Assembly: GCF_003958635.1 (NCBI RefSeq)
Contig: NZ_RSEK01000015.1
Coordinates: forward strand, 1-35,934
From: Altericroceibacterium xinjiangense
Lineage (GTDB): Bacteria > Pseudomonadota > Alphaproteobacteria > Sphingomonadales > Sphingomonadaceae
Direction: 5' to 3'
DNA: 35,934 nt
This document shows positions 1-7,802 of the stretch, in pieces; the stretch's first letter is position 1; each line of letters starts with the position of its first letter. The position numbers and the translations under genes were made by a program. The notes beneath the pieces are model-generated. The model searched no databases. It was given only the letters and a program-made list of their open reading frames with translations, and was not told the origin of the DNA.

Positions 1-36
1 TTCGGCGAGCGCTTCATCAGAGCCATGGCGGCGTAA
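1..36 (+). CDS. C-terminal end of a gene entering from the left
   Basis: An open frame enters at base 1 and stops with TAA at 34-36, giving the tail FGERFIRAMAA. It reads like a natural C-terminus, but eleven residues cannot identify a family. It overlaps the convergent gene at 17-403 by about 20 bases. It could be chance. Confidence 0.35.
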   Translation, partial: FGERFIRAMAA

Positions 37-403
37 TATTCAAACCGCCCGCCACACACGAAATTCCTGACAGTCCCGCTTCGCTATAGGTTGGAAAGAA
101 GGCAGAGCTTTCGTAGCCGGAAACCCAGAAGCCATGTATTTCCTTCTTAGGAAGGCTTCTCATGCACTCGATGCTTCCCAGAAACACCTGCTTGCCATCC
201 ACTACGGTTTCGCACGAAGGAGGTTGAGGCTCTTCTATAGCGCTCCACCGCGCTTCCATGCAGACGCCGCTGTTGTGAGCCCAAGTTCCGCCAGCTTTCG
301 AGCAAGCTGCCTTTGATGCAGAGGAGCTTAGTTCCCAGCCGCCCCACAAAGCGAGCAGCGCAATCCCGATCACGGCAACAGCAAAAAGCACCCGAGTTCT
401 CAT
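17..403 (-). CDS. small membrane-anchored or exported hypothetical protein
   Basis: 128 residues from an ATG at 403. Residues 5-25 form a hydrophobic helix (an uncleaved signal anchor or signal peptide), followed by a soluble Cys-containing part with a CSKAGGTW...GVC motif near residues 34-48, where C-x13-C spacing suggests a disulfide in the periplasm. No strong Shine-Dalgarno is visible. GC is lower than in the core genes nearby, which suggests accessory origin. No family recognised. Confidence 0.6.
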   Translation of the reverse strand: MRTRVLFAVAVIGIALLALWGGWELSSSASKAACSKAGGTWAHNSGVCMEARWSAIEEPQPPSCETVVDGKQVFLGSIECMRSLPKKEIHGFWVSGYESSAFFPTYSEAGLSGISCVAGGLNITPPWL

Positions 404-431
404 CTGAGGCTAAGACTCGCACTCCTCTCCC

Positions 432-462
432 ATGTCTGCAATGGGTGGAAAGCGGACGTTCC
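432..462. repeat. palindromic intergenic repeat, copy 1
   Basis: A 31-base unit with outer inverted arms (GTCTGC ... GCGGAC) around a central AATGGGTGGAAA. A second, diverged copy lies at 1056-1086 on the other side of the 481-1041 gene. It has the look of a dispersed palindromic repeat found in intergenic DNA. Confidence 0.6.
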
Positions 463-477
463 TTGAAGTAGCTTCAA
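463..477. promoter_or_regulatory. TTGAAG-TAG-CTTCAA inverted repeat
   Basis: A perfect 6-base inverted repeat around TAG, three bases upstream of the GTG start at 481 and directly after repeat copy 1. It could be an operator or a small hairpin hiding the start; no Shine-Dalgarno is evident there. Confidence 0.3.
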
Positions 478-480
478 CCG

Positions 481-1041
481 GTGCGCTTCATCTTACCTGC
501 CTTCTTGGCTTTTGCTGCCTTCGCTCCGCCCGCTCAGGCTGAGCCAAACCTCGAGAGAGGCTTCGACGGTGCGCTCCGAGGATGTGAGGAGTGGCTGCTA
601 AATCCAGCAAGCTGGGTCGACGGCCCCGGGCCATTTATCGAAGCCGTTGGACTTGGCAATCAGATGGGCCTTGTTGAACGGGTGGAAGAGGTAAACCTTC
701 CGCCTAGGCAGATGCGGAGGGCCATGCATTACTGGCGGATCAACTCCACTCCGACAGCTGGCTATGTGCTTGTGGTCTCGGACCAAGTGCCGATGTGTCA
801 CATCACCGGCGGCGGCGGCACCGATCTTCAGCCAAGTGTGCAAAGCGTCCTCTCCTCGCCCGCCTTTAATAAGCGGTGGGAGCAGCTGCAGACGAATTCA
901 AAGGCTGACATGACTACGACAACCTTCCGCAGTCGGGAGGACCCGGCTCTATCCATGGCTATCAGTCGAGCGCAGCAGCCCGGTCAGAGGCTCGACAGGG
1001 TGCAGGTGCTAGCTACTGCCACTTACCAGACTGGGAACTAA
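481..1041 (+). CDS. exported hypothetical protein
   Basis: 186 residues from a GTG start. Residues 1-20 are a signal peptide (basic start, hydrophobic core, cut expected after AQA). The mature part carries a Cys in CEEWLL, a second in PMCHITGG and a GGGG turn, and is otherwise unremarkable; it is expected in the periplasm. GTG at 481 is chosen because it gives a complete signal peptide and no in-frame ATG exists nearby. It stands alone between two copies of a palindromic repeat. No family recognised. Confidence 0.65.
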   Translation: MRFILPAFLAFAAFAPPAQAEPNLERGFDGALRGCEEWLLNPASWVDGPGPFIEAVGLGNQMGLVERVEEVNLPPRQMRRAMHYWRINSTPTAGYVLVVSDQVPMCHITGGGGTDLQPSVQSVLSSPAFNKRWEQLQTNSKADMTTTTFRSREDPALSMAISRAQQPGQRLDRVQVLATATYQTGN

Positions 1042-1055
1042 CGCAGCCCGAACAA

Positions 1056-1086
1056 ATGTCCGCAATGGGTCGCGAACTGACATTCC
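1056..1086. repeat. palindromic intergenic repeat, copy 2
   Basis: ATGTCCGCAATGGGT followed by a diverged right arm ending GACATTCC; it matches copy 1 at 432-462 in the left half and in the final TTCC. The right arm has lost part of its pairing. Confidence 0.55.
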
Positions 1087-1460
1087 CGCTTCCCTACACA
1101 CCGCGCACCCCGGCAGAGCCAATGCGCTCTTTCGCATCGTCGTCGCCACGCTCCTACCGCCGTGCGGACATCAGTCGAACGGCCGGTTCTTTTGTCGCTC
1201 TGCGGCGAAAGAACATTTTATTTTTCCCCCTCGCGTCGCCTTGTCAGTTTCGGCCCGAAAACCCGCGGAAATGCGGGGGTCTTGAGCACGACACCGGGTT
1301 GTAGGACATGTCAGGTGTGTCAACCTCGGCGGTCGTTGCCCCTGATGGAGTGGGAGCCCGCCGCTGCCGCCACTGCCGATAGCCGATCGACAGCAGACGT
1401 CCCCATCGGGTCAGAACTCCGCCGCTCACGGTCCGGCGACCGACCATGCCGGCGCTCACC

Positions 1461-1485
1461 GGAACCGAACAGCGCGGCAGTCGCT
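1461..1485 (+). promoter_or_regulatory. EcfG-like (general stress response) promoter
   Basis: GGAAC at 1461-1465, a 16-base spacer, then CGCT at 1482-1485. The alphaproteobacterial EcfG consensus is GGAAC, 16-17 bases, CGTT; this has one mismatch in the -10 part. The start codon of the small gene lies 28 bases downstream. Assignment is by eye only. Confidence 0.4.
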
Positions 1486-1513
1486 CTTTTCAAGAGAAGA
1501 AAAGGAGACAAGC

Positions 1514-1702
1514 ATGATCGGTAAGATGATTGGCGCCATGGCGGGCGCGAAAGCAGCAAAGTACGCACGTGGAATCGGCGGACCGGGAGGCGCTGTGCTC
1601 GGAGCCGTCGCCGTGCCGCTCGTTCGCCGCATGGGTCCGCTCGGCCTGATCGCGGGTGCCGCCGGAGCTTACGCCCTGAAGCGCCGCAGCGAAAAGCGGT
1701 AG
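1514..1702 (+). CDS. small glycine/alanine-rich membrane-active hypothetical protein
   Basis: 62 residues with a good ribosome binding site (AAAGGAG, seven bases before ATG). It is rich in Gly and Ala with two hydrophobic stretches (about residues 24-36 and 41-54) and a strongly basic tail ending RRSEKR. This fits a small inner-membrane protein. The upstream EcfG-like promoter suggests induction in general stress. No family recognised. Confidence 0.65.
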   Translation: MIGKMIGAMAGAKAAKYARGIGGPGGAVLGAVAVPLVRRMGPLGLIAGAAGAYALKRRSEKR

Positions 1703-1719
1703 GCTCTCACGCTGCTAAC

Positions 1720-1759
1720 CGGACCGGAGAAGAGACTGAAGTGCCTCTTCCCCGGTCCG
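1720..1759. terminator. hairpin between convergent genes
   Basis: Arms 1720-1734 and 1745-1759 pair over 15 bases with one mismatch; loop of 10. It lies between the end of the 1514 gene and the end of the amidohydrolase. No T-run on either side, so it may act as a weak bidirectional terminator or mRNA end stabiliser. Confidence 0.55.
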
Positions 1760-1780
1760 CAGTAGCCGCAGGTTCGCGGA

Positions 1781-4700
1781 TCATTCCCACCAGTAAGGCG
1801 CGCGCCGCGAAGTGCCGGTGACGATCTCGTTCATCGTCTGCGCATCGTAGGCGCGGCCGCCCAGCACCACCGTGTCCACTTGCTCCGTGTAGCGGATGTT
1901 CTCGGTCGGGTCGCCTTCCAGGATCACCAGATCGGCCAGCTTGCCGGGTTCAAGCGATCCGATCTCACCCGCCATTCCCAGTGAACGCGCGCCCGCAATG
2001 GTCGCCGTTTCCAGCGCCTCCAGCGGGGTCATGCCGCCGCGCACGAAGGACCAGATTTCCCAGTGCGGCGCGATACCTGCCTGCTGGCCGTGCGCGCCGA
2101 TGGAAACCTCGACGCCCCGCTCCGCCAGCTTCTTCGCCTCACGCGCGACTTCGTCATCCACGAAATCGCTTTCCGGCGCAGTGATGCGGCGCGCCGTCTC
2201 TGCGCGCAGGATCGCGGGCGGCGTGTGGGCCGTCAGCAACGGCTGCGCAAACACGTCGGTCGCCTGCCGCCAGTACGGATCGCCCGCCAGCCCGCCGTAA
2301 CCCACCACCAGCGTCGGCGTGTAGTTGGTGTCCGACTGGGAGAAGAACTGCAGCACGTCTTCGTAGAACGTCTCCACCGGAACGTTGTGCTCGAGCGTCG
2401 AGTTTCCATCCGCAACCAGGTTCATGTCCATGCCGTAGAGGCTGCCCCCCTCGGCCACGACGAGCATGTTCTCCTGCCGCGCAGCTTCCACCACCATCTG
2501 GCGCTGGTCGCGGCGCGGCTGGTTGTAGTTCTTCACGCTCGGCGCGCCTTGCGCCTTCAGGCGGCGCACGTGGTCCAGCGCGTCTTCAAGGTCGTCGATC
2601 TGCGCATAGGCATCGGGGCTCTGCGCGCCGTAAACCACCCGGCCGGTGGAGAACATGCGCGGGGCGACGATCATGCCCGCCCGCTGCATGTCTCCGGCAA
2701 CGAAGAAAGGCGTGTCGCTGGACGGATCGTGGATTGTGGTGGTCCCCAGCGCCAGCGCCTGCAGCAGACTCCAGTTCTGCTCGGGCACCAGTTCGTCGGC
2801 GGAATAGGACCCGTGGGCGTGTGCATCGACCAGTCCGGGAATGATCGTCTTGCCGGCTGCATCGATGGTGGGCGTCCCCGCCGGATAGGTCATCGCGGCC
2901 GTCGGCCCGACGGCGGTGATCCGGCCATCCTGGATCAGAATGGTCCCGTTCTCGATGATGCCCCCGTCGCTGCCGGCCATGGTGATGATCTTCGCGCCGG
3001 TAATCGCGAGCGAACCCTGGTGCGTGGCCGCATCTACCGTGCGCAGCAGCGACACCCCGGTCTGCGGCGGTGTGTAGGCCACCCGCTTCTGCCCTTCGGC
3101 GGGCGGAGCGCCCTGGAACAGCTCGCTCAACGACGCCGAGTAGAGCGTGGGACCAAGCGACCAGTGCAGCCGATCCCCGCCCGAAGACCAGTGGACGTAG
3201 TCCGCGCCGGAATCGGACACCTCGACGATCGGCAGGCTTTTTTCCTTGGCCGAGATGGTCACCGCCTGCCCGCCCGGCAGCAACGGCATCGCGAAGGCAT
3301 CGTAGTTTTCGGTAAAGGCGAAGAACTTGCCGGTCGGCGAAACGCGGTAGCCGGTTACGAGCTTGCCTTGTGCATGAACGCGCGCCGCTTGGCCGTTGAG
3401 GTCAGTGGAGACGAGCGCCTCCCCGCCATCTTCCTCGGCCGAGGTAGTCATGAAGATGCGATCGTTGGCCGCGCCGAAGTGCGGACGGCTCCCGTCGCGG
3501 CTGACCAGAACCGCATCTCCGCCGCCGGCCGCCACGCGGTAGACGCCGGGATTGTCGGAATACTCCGGCGCGGTCAGATAGCCGCCCTCGGCCTTTTCGA
3601 ACACGACGGTGCGCCCATCCGGTGAGAAATGCGGGCGAGCGTAATGGCCCGGCTGCCGCGTGGCCGTCACCTCGCCGCGTCCGTTGGACCCGATGGTGCG
3701 GATCTCGCCCAGCCCCGCGTCGGTCCAGCGGACATAGGCGATCCGCGTCCCATCGCGGGACCAGCTGGGAAACAGCTCGCGCCCTTCCTCGCCGCGCGTC
3801 AGACGCTGCGGCGTGCCGCCGCCGGCGGGCATGGTGTAGAGCTTGCCAAGGCTTTCGAACACGACCGTGCGCCCATCCGGCGACACTTCGGCAAAGCGCG
3901 GCATCGTCACCGGAACGGTGGGGCTGGCCACGGGGATGGTCGGGTGCGGCGCGCTGGCTACCCCCCGCGTGTCGTCGACTGCGAACGGGATCACCTGCGC
4001 CCCGCTGCCGTCGGCATTTACCCGGCGGATCTTGCCGCCGGCCCAGAAGACGATGGAGCGGCTATCGGGCGTCCAGTCCATGTTCGGATAGACCCCGGTA
4101 ACCGCCCAGGTCTCCTGCACGTCCTTGTCGAGATCGTCGTAGATACGGCGGACGGCGCCGGTCACCAGATCCTTCACATAAAGCCGCGATTGCGCGTTCT
4201 CGCGCCGAACGAATGCCAGCTTGGTGCCATCGGGCGAAGGCGTCGGGCGCACCGCCCCGCCCGGACCGCTGACGGCGGTGGTGACCTCGTTGGTCTGGAG
4301 GTCGTATCGTTCGATGTTGAACAAGTCCCTGTTGGAATCCTGCGCGTATTCGAAGATTGCCCCCGGCGTGACGTTGCGGGTGTAGAAGATCGCGCTGCCG
4401 TCCGGTGCGTAGATCGGTTCACCCAGTTCCTTCTGGTGCTCTTCGTTCGGGCGCTCCACCAATGCGACGCCTTCGCCGCCGGACACGTGATACAACCAGA
4501 TCTCGCCAGTGCCGAGCGAACGCTCGGTGGTGAAATGCTTCTTCGCGACGATGAACTGCCCGTCGGGCGACCAGGTCGGCTGGTTGAGAAGGCGGAAATC
4601 CTCGTCGGTCAGCTGCCGCTTGTCCGACCCGTCGGCGTTCATCAACCAGATGTTGTCACCGCCGCCACGGTCGGACGTGAACGCAATGCGCGTCCCGTCG

Positions 4701-5029
4701 GGCGAGAAGCGCGGATGCACTTCCCAGGCGAGCCCTTCCGCGATCCGGGTGGGAGCACCGCCAGCAATCGGCATCGTGTAGATGTCGCCCAGCAAGGTGA
4801 AGGCGACGGTGCCGCCATCGGGCGAGACATCGACATCGATCCAGGTGCCTTCGTCCACCCGAATCGGCACTTGCCTGATGGTCACGCCGGGAGGGTTGTT
4901 GACGTCCCAATCAGGCTTTTCCTCTCCCTCAACGGCAGCGGCAAGAGGCCGGTCCGCCGGGGCGGGCTGCTGCGCAAGCGCGGTGGTGGACATCAGCCCG
5001 GCAAGGAGGATGGCGAAAGTTCGAGTCAT
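1781..5029 (-). CDS. exported TolB-like beta-propeller / amidohydrolase fusion
   Basis: 1082 residues from the ATG at 5029, chosen over an upstream in-frame ATG because it has an AAGG ribosome binding site and starts a signal peptide cut after ALA. Residues about 70-650 carry many PD40/TolB propeller repeats, each marked by SPDG or similar (SPDGTRIAF, SPDGRTVVF). Residues about 680-1060 are an amidohydrolase-superfamily domain: a beta-sandwich leader, the VDAHAHG metal motif and the C-terminal GSLEPGKLADLVIL signature. This architecture is known in large secreted putative peptidases or imidazolonepropionase-like hydrolases. It is probably periplasmic and hydrolyses an amide or peptide-like substrate; the substrate cannot be read from sequence. 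Monocistronic. Confidence 0.9.
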   Translation of the reverse strand: MTRTFAILLAGLMSTTALAQQPAPADRPLAAAVEGEEKPDWDVNNPPGVTIRQVPIRVDEGTWIDVDVSPDGGTVAFTLLGDIYTMPIAGGAPTRIAEGLAWEVHPRFSPDGTRIAFTSDRGGGDNIWLMNADGSDKRQLTDEDFRLLNQPTWSPDGQFIVAKKHFTTERSLGTGEIWLYHVSGGEGVALVERPNEEHQKELGEPIYAPDGSAIFYTRNVTPGAIFEYAQDSNRDLFNIERYDLQTNEVTTAVSGPGGAVRPTPSPDGTKLAFVRRENAQSRLYVKDLVTGAVRRIYDDLDKDVQETWAVTGVYPNMDWTPDSRSIVFWAGGKIRRVNADGSGAQVIPFAVDDTRGVASAPHPTIPVASPTVPVTMPRFAEVSPDGRTVVFESLGKLYTMPAGGGTPQRLTRGEEGRELFPSWSRDGTRIAYVRWTDAGLGEIRTIGSNGRGEVTATRQPGHYARPHFSPDGRTVVFEKAEGGYLTAPEYSDNPGVYRVAAGGGDAVLVSRDGSRPHFGAANDRIFMTTSAEEDGGEALVSTDLNGQAARVHAQGKLVTGYRVSPTGKFFAFTENYDAFAMPLLPGGQAVTISAKEKSLPIVEVSDSGADYVHWSSGGDRLHWSLGPTLYSASLSELFQGAPPAEGQKRVAYTPPQTGVSLLRTVDAATHQGSLAITGAKIITMAGSDGGIIENGTILIQDGRITAVGPTAAMTYPAGTPTIDAAGKTIIPGLVDAHAHGSYSADELVPEQNWSLLQALALGTTTIHDPSSDTPFFVAGDMQRAGMIVAPRMFSTGRVVYGAQSPDAYAQIDDLEDALDHVRRLKAQGAPSVKNYNQPRRDQRQMVVEAARQENMLVVAEGGSLYGMDMNLVADGNSTLEHNVPVETFYEDVLQFFSQSDTNYTPTLVVGYGGLAGDPYWRQATDVFAQPLLTAHTPPAILRAETARRITAPESDFVDDEVAREAKKLAERGVEVSIGAHGQQAGIAPHWEIWSFVRGGMTPLEALETATIAGARSLGMAGEIGSLEPGKLADLVILEGDPTENIRYTEQVDTVVLGGRAYDAQTMNEIVTGTSRRAPYWWE

Positions 5030-5255
5030 GGCGGACCTTTGTCTACGTTCCCGGCGTCTTGCCGGGCGGGAGTGCGAGAGCGCCAGTGGTATCATTTTCA
5101 ACCAGATGCGCCAGCACTCCCGCGCAAGGTTCGGGAGCTACCTGATCCTGAAGGCTGCCCGGTCACTGAGGGAACCCCTGCCCAATTTGCGCTCCATCAT
5201 GGAAGCGGTGCCGTCATCGTACGGCGTCCAACCAGCGGCGCAGGGCAGAAAGAGA

Positions 5256-5332
5256 TGGCGCGCCCGGCAGGACTCGAACCTGCGACCCCAAGCTTAGAAG
5301 GCTCGTGCTCTATCCAGCTGAGCTACGGGCGC
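5256..5332 (-). tRNA. tRNA-Arg (anticodon TCT)
   Basis: A full cloverleaf on the minus strand: acceptor GCGCCCG / CGGGCGC, D-arm GCTC..GAGC, anticodon loop CTTCTAA giving TCT, T-loop TTCGAGT, with encoded CCA at 5256-5258. It lies between the amidohydrolase and the YhhQ gene. No integrase adjoins it. Confidence 0.95.
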
Positions 5333-5390
5333 GTGCCGGACGCGCAATAGCGTGCTTTGCGCAGGCTGCAAATCGGGTAAGCCTGTGCCC

Positions 5391-6143
5391 ATGAAAGGAC
5401 CCCCGAAGAAAATCAGCGGCACGGCAGGCGGGCATACCGCATTCCGGTATTACGACATCGTGATGGCGGCATTCGTGGCGATCCTGCTGCTGTCGAACAG
5501 CATCGGGGCTTCGAAACCCAGCTACATTCCCCTCCCGGGCGGCGCCCACTGGTCCTTTGGGGCGGGAGTACTGTTCTTCCCCGTCAGCTACATCATCGGT
5601 GACGTGCTGACCGAGGTCTATGGCTATGCCCGCGCGCGCCGGGTAATCTGGACCGGCTTTGCCGCGCTCGCCTTCATGGCGTTCATGGCCGCCGTCGTTG
5701 TCGCCCTTCCCCCTGCGGACGGCTGGCCGGGGCAACCGGCGTACGAGTTCGTGTTCGGCAACAGCTGGCGGATTGTCGCCGCGTCGATGCTCGCGTTCTG
5801 GATCGGCGAATTTGCGAACAGCATCGTGCTTGCCCGGATGAAAGTGGCCACCGGCGGCCGTTTCCTGTGGATGCGCACGATCGGATCGACCGTCGTCGGC
5901 CAGGGGCTCGACAGCATGATCTTCTATCCGCTCGCGTTCTATGGCCTCGCGGGATGGCCGCCGGAACAACTGCTGCAAGTGGTCCTGTCGCAGTGGCTGA
6001 TCAAGACGGTGTGGGAAGCGGCACTCACCCCGGTCACTTACGCGGTGATCGGCTTTCTCAAGCGGCGCGAGGGAATAGAAGTTTTCGACACCGACACCGA
6101 TTTCTCTCCCTTTGCCAAAGCCGGGGCCAGAACAGGGGAGTAA
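5391..6143 (+). CDS. yhhQ: queuosine precursor transporter, YhhQ/VUT family
   Basis: 250 residues from ATG at 5391. Six or so membrane helices; typical motifs are LLLSNSIGASK near the start, FPVSYIIGDVLTEVYGY in the middle, IGEFANS and the conserved MRTIGSTVVGQGLDS segment. YhhQ proteins import preQ0/preQ1 for queuosine tRNA modification. The upstream in-frame GTG/TTG codons give a Cys-rich extension not typical of the family, so the ATG is preferred, though no good ribosome binding site is seen. It ends a few bases from the convergent PspC gene. No preQ1 riboswitch was recognised upstream. Confidence 0.9.
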   Translation: MKGPPKKISGTAGGHTAFRYYDIVMAAFVAILLLSNSIGASKPSYIPLPGGAHWSFGAGVLFFPVSYIIGDVLTEVYGYARARRVIWTGFAALAFMAFMAAVVVALPPADGWPGQPAYEFVFGNSWRIVAASMLAFWIGEFANSIVLARMKVATGGRFLWMRTIGSTVVGQGLDSMIFYPLAFYGLAGWPPEQLLQVVLSQWLIKTVWEAALTPVTYAVIGFLKRREGIEVFDTDTDFSPFAKAGARTGE

Positions 6144-6160
6144 AAAGGGCGCTGCCGGCC

Positions 6161-6367
6161 CTACGTGGCCAGCAGCGCAATCACGAAGTAGATCAGGATC
6201 AGGCTGCCGAACCCAACCAACGCGCCGATCACGAAGATCAGCCGCACGATCAGCGGATCGACTCCCAAGGTATCGGCAAGCCCGGCGCAAACACCCAAGA
6301 ACTTGCCGTTCTCCTTGTCGAGATGGAGTCCCGAACGAGCGGGAGGGAGGTTGCGATCCTCGCTCAC
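6161..6367 (-). CDS. PspC-domain membrane protein
   Basis: 68 residues from a GTG that overlaps the stop of the upstream 42-residue gene as GTGA, which implies translational coupling. The sequence LHLDKENGKFLGVCAGLADTLGVDPL is followed by a membrane helix, the standard single PspC domain. In phage-shock systems PspC-type proteins sense envelope stress at the inner membrane. No pspA is present in the window, so it may have a stand-alone role. Confidence 0.85.
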   Translation of the reverse strand: MSEDRNLPPARSGLHLDKENGKFLGVCAGLADTLGVDPLIVRLIFVIGALVGFGSLILIYFVIALLAT

Positions 6368-6492
6368 ACCATCATCCCCGTTACGGTGCTGACCGGCGCC
6401 GTTGCGAAGCAGGCGACCAGCAGGAAAGCCGTGGTGAAGGAAGCGGCAGCGACAGTTGCAGCGCGGTTCGCGATGTTGGAAAAGTTGATCAT
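6364..6492 (-). CDS. 42-residue membrane protein coupled to PspC
   Basis: Begins MINFSNIANRAA with a GAGGAGACC ribosome binding site just upstream, has one hydrophobic segment (about residues 12-34) with a Cys, and overlaps the PspC start by four bases. The longer in-frame extension upstream is basic and lacks a binding site, so the internal ATG is used. Likely an envelope-stress partner or signal-peptide-like small protein; function unknown. Confidence 0.65.
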   Translation of the reverse strand: MINFSNIANRAATVAAASFTTAFLLVACFATAPVSTVTGMMV

Positions 6493-6636
6493 CTCAGGTC
6501 TCCTCGGGTTCACTCGGCAGCGTGATTGCCGCCATGCCGGAGACATTGCAGGAGGCGTGCCAACTCGAAGAAAAGGCCTGTTTCCGCGCATCTCGAACCC
6601 GAAGCTGAACCGCGCCTGACTGCCGGTAGCCGATAG

Positions 6637-6665
6637 TTGGGATTCTACACCCATGATTGGGATTC
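6637..6665. promoter_or_regulatory. TTGGGATTC direct repeat, 20-base period
   Basis: Two perfect 9-base copies at 6637-6645 and 6657-6665, exactly two helical turns apart, in the divergent region between the PspC pair and recF. Each contains GATTC, a GANTC site of the CcrM methylase typical of alphaproteobacteria. It could be a regulator site for either operon. Confidence 0.4.
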
Positions 6666-6716
6666 AGGATTTTACGTGGCCTTGGAGACGCGGCTGTTCT
6701 AACCCCGGGCCGGCTT

Positions 6717-7802
6717 ATGGCGCTTGACCGGATCACTCTCACCACCTTTCGCAACCATGCCGAAACTTGGCTTGAAGGGGCATCGCGGTTCAACCTGCTG
6801 ATCGGGGAGAACGGCGCGGGCAAGACCAACGTGCTGGAAGCGCTGTCCCTGTTCGCCCCGGGACGCGGTCTGCGCCGGGCCGCGCTGCCGGACATGGCGG
6901 GCACCCAGGGCTCTGGCGCGTTCGCAGTGAGTGCCCTGTTGGCCTTTCCGGACAACAGCGATCCGGTGCGGCTCGGCACCGCAATGGACCCGGCGCGCGC
7001 TGGCCGGCGCATCGTGCAGGTCAACGCCGCGCAGGCGAGTGCCGTGACGCTGGCGGAGTGGCTTGCGATCAGCTGGCTTACCCCGGCCATGGACCGCTTG
7101 TTTATGGAAAGCGCGGGGGAACGGCGCCGCTACATGGATCGGCTCGCGGTCGCGTTGTGGCCCAGCCATGTACGCCACGCCTCTCGCTATCAGGCGGCCC
7201 TGCGCGAAAGGAACCGGCTGCTGACGCTGGATGCGGAACCGGAAGACCGCTGGCTTGACGCAGTCGAGGCGCAACTGGCTGAAGCGGGGGCCAATCTGGT
7301 GCAAGGCCGCGCCCGGCTGGTGGATCGATTGCGGGAACGCCTGGAAGCTCTGCCGGATCAGCCGTTCGCTCGTCCAGCCTTGTCCCATGTACCTGGCGGT
7401 CCACTTCACGCAGAAGCGCTGGCGGAAGCCCTCGCCCGCAATCGCGGCCGCGATCGGGCGGCCGGCCGCACGTTGATCGGCCCGCATCGAGACGAACTGG
7501 ACGTGTCGATGGCGGGCAAGGCCATCCCAGCGGCGCTGTGCTCCACCGGCGAACAGAAGGCGATGCTCATCGCGATCACCCTCGCCCATGCGGAACTCGC
7601 CGCCGGGGACCGGCCCAGCTTGCTTCTGCTGGATGAAGTCGCCGCCCACCTCGATCCGCTGCGCCGCGCGGCGTTGTTCGATCGCTTGCGCGAGCGCGGT
7701 GCGCAAGTGTGGCTGACCGGGACCGAACTGGCGCCTTTTGCCGACATTACGGGCGAAGCGGCGGTGTGGCGCGTAAAGAGCGGCGCAATCGAACGTATCT
7801 AG
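6717..7802 (+). CDS. recF: DNA replication and repair protein RecF
   Basis: 361 residues from ATG 6717 (MALDRITLTTFRNH, the usual RecF start; a 20-residue upstream extension is not family-like). Walker A is GENGAGKTN near residue 30; the ABC signature STGEQKAML and Walker B LLLLDEVAAHLD are near the C-terminus, as in the SMC-like RecF ATPase. RecF loads RecA at gapped DNA with RecO and RecR in the cytoplasm. Its stop codon overlaps that of the convergent esterase in a CTAG. Confidence 0.95.
   Translation: MALDRITLTTFRNHAETWLEGASRFNLLIGENGAGKTNVLEALSLFAPGRGLRRAALPDMAGTQGSGAFAVSALLAFPDNSDPVRLGTAMDPARAGRRIVQVNAAQASAVTLAEWLAISWLTPAMDRLFMESAGERRRYMDRLAVALWPSHVRHASRYQAALRERNRLLTLDAEPEDRWLDAVEAQLAEAGANLVQGRARLVDRLRERLEALPDQPFARPALSHVPGGPLHAEALAEALARNRGRDRAAGRTLIGPHRDELDVSMAGKAIPAALCSTGEQKAMLIAITLAHAELAAGDRPSLLLLDEVAAHLDPLRRAALFDRLRERGAQVWLTGTELAPFADITGEAAVWRVKSGAIERI

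Larger units (their letters stand above)
1042..1513. other. long intergenic region without a supported gene
   Basis: Holds repeat copy 2 (1056-1086) at the left and an EcfG-like promoter (1461-1485) at the right. The open frames in between overlap each other on both strands, have biased composition (Arg, Ser, Pro) and lack ribosome binding sites, so none is called. Confidence 0.6.

Noticed and set aside
3629-5350. 573-codon open frame on the plus strand
   Set aside because: Antisense to the amidohydrolase; Arg/His/Pro-rich, no binding site and no domain. Same for 2063-3625.
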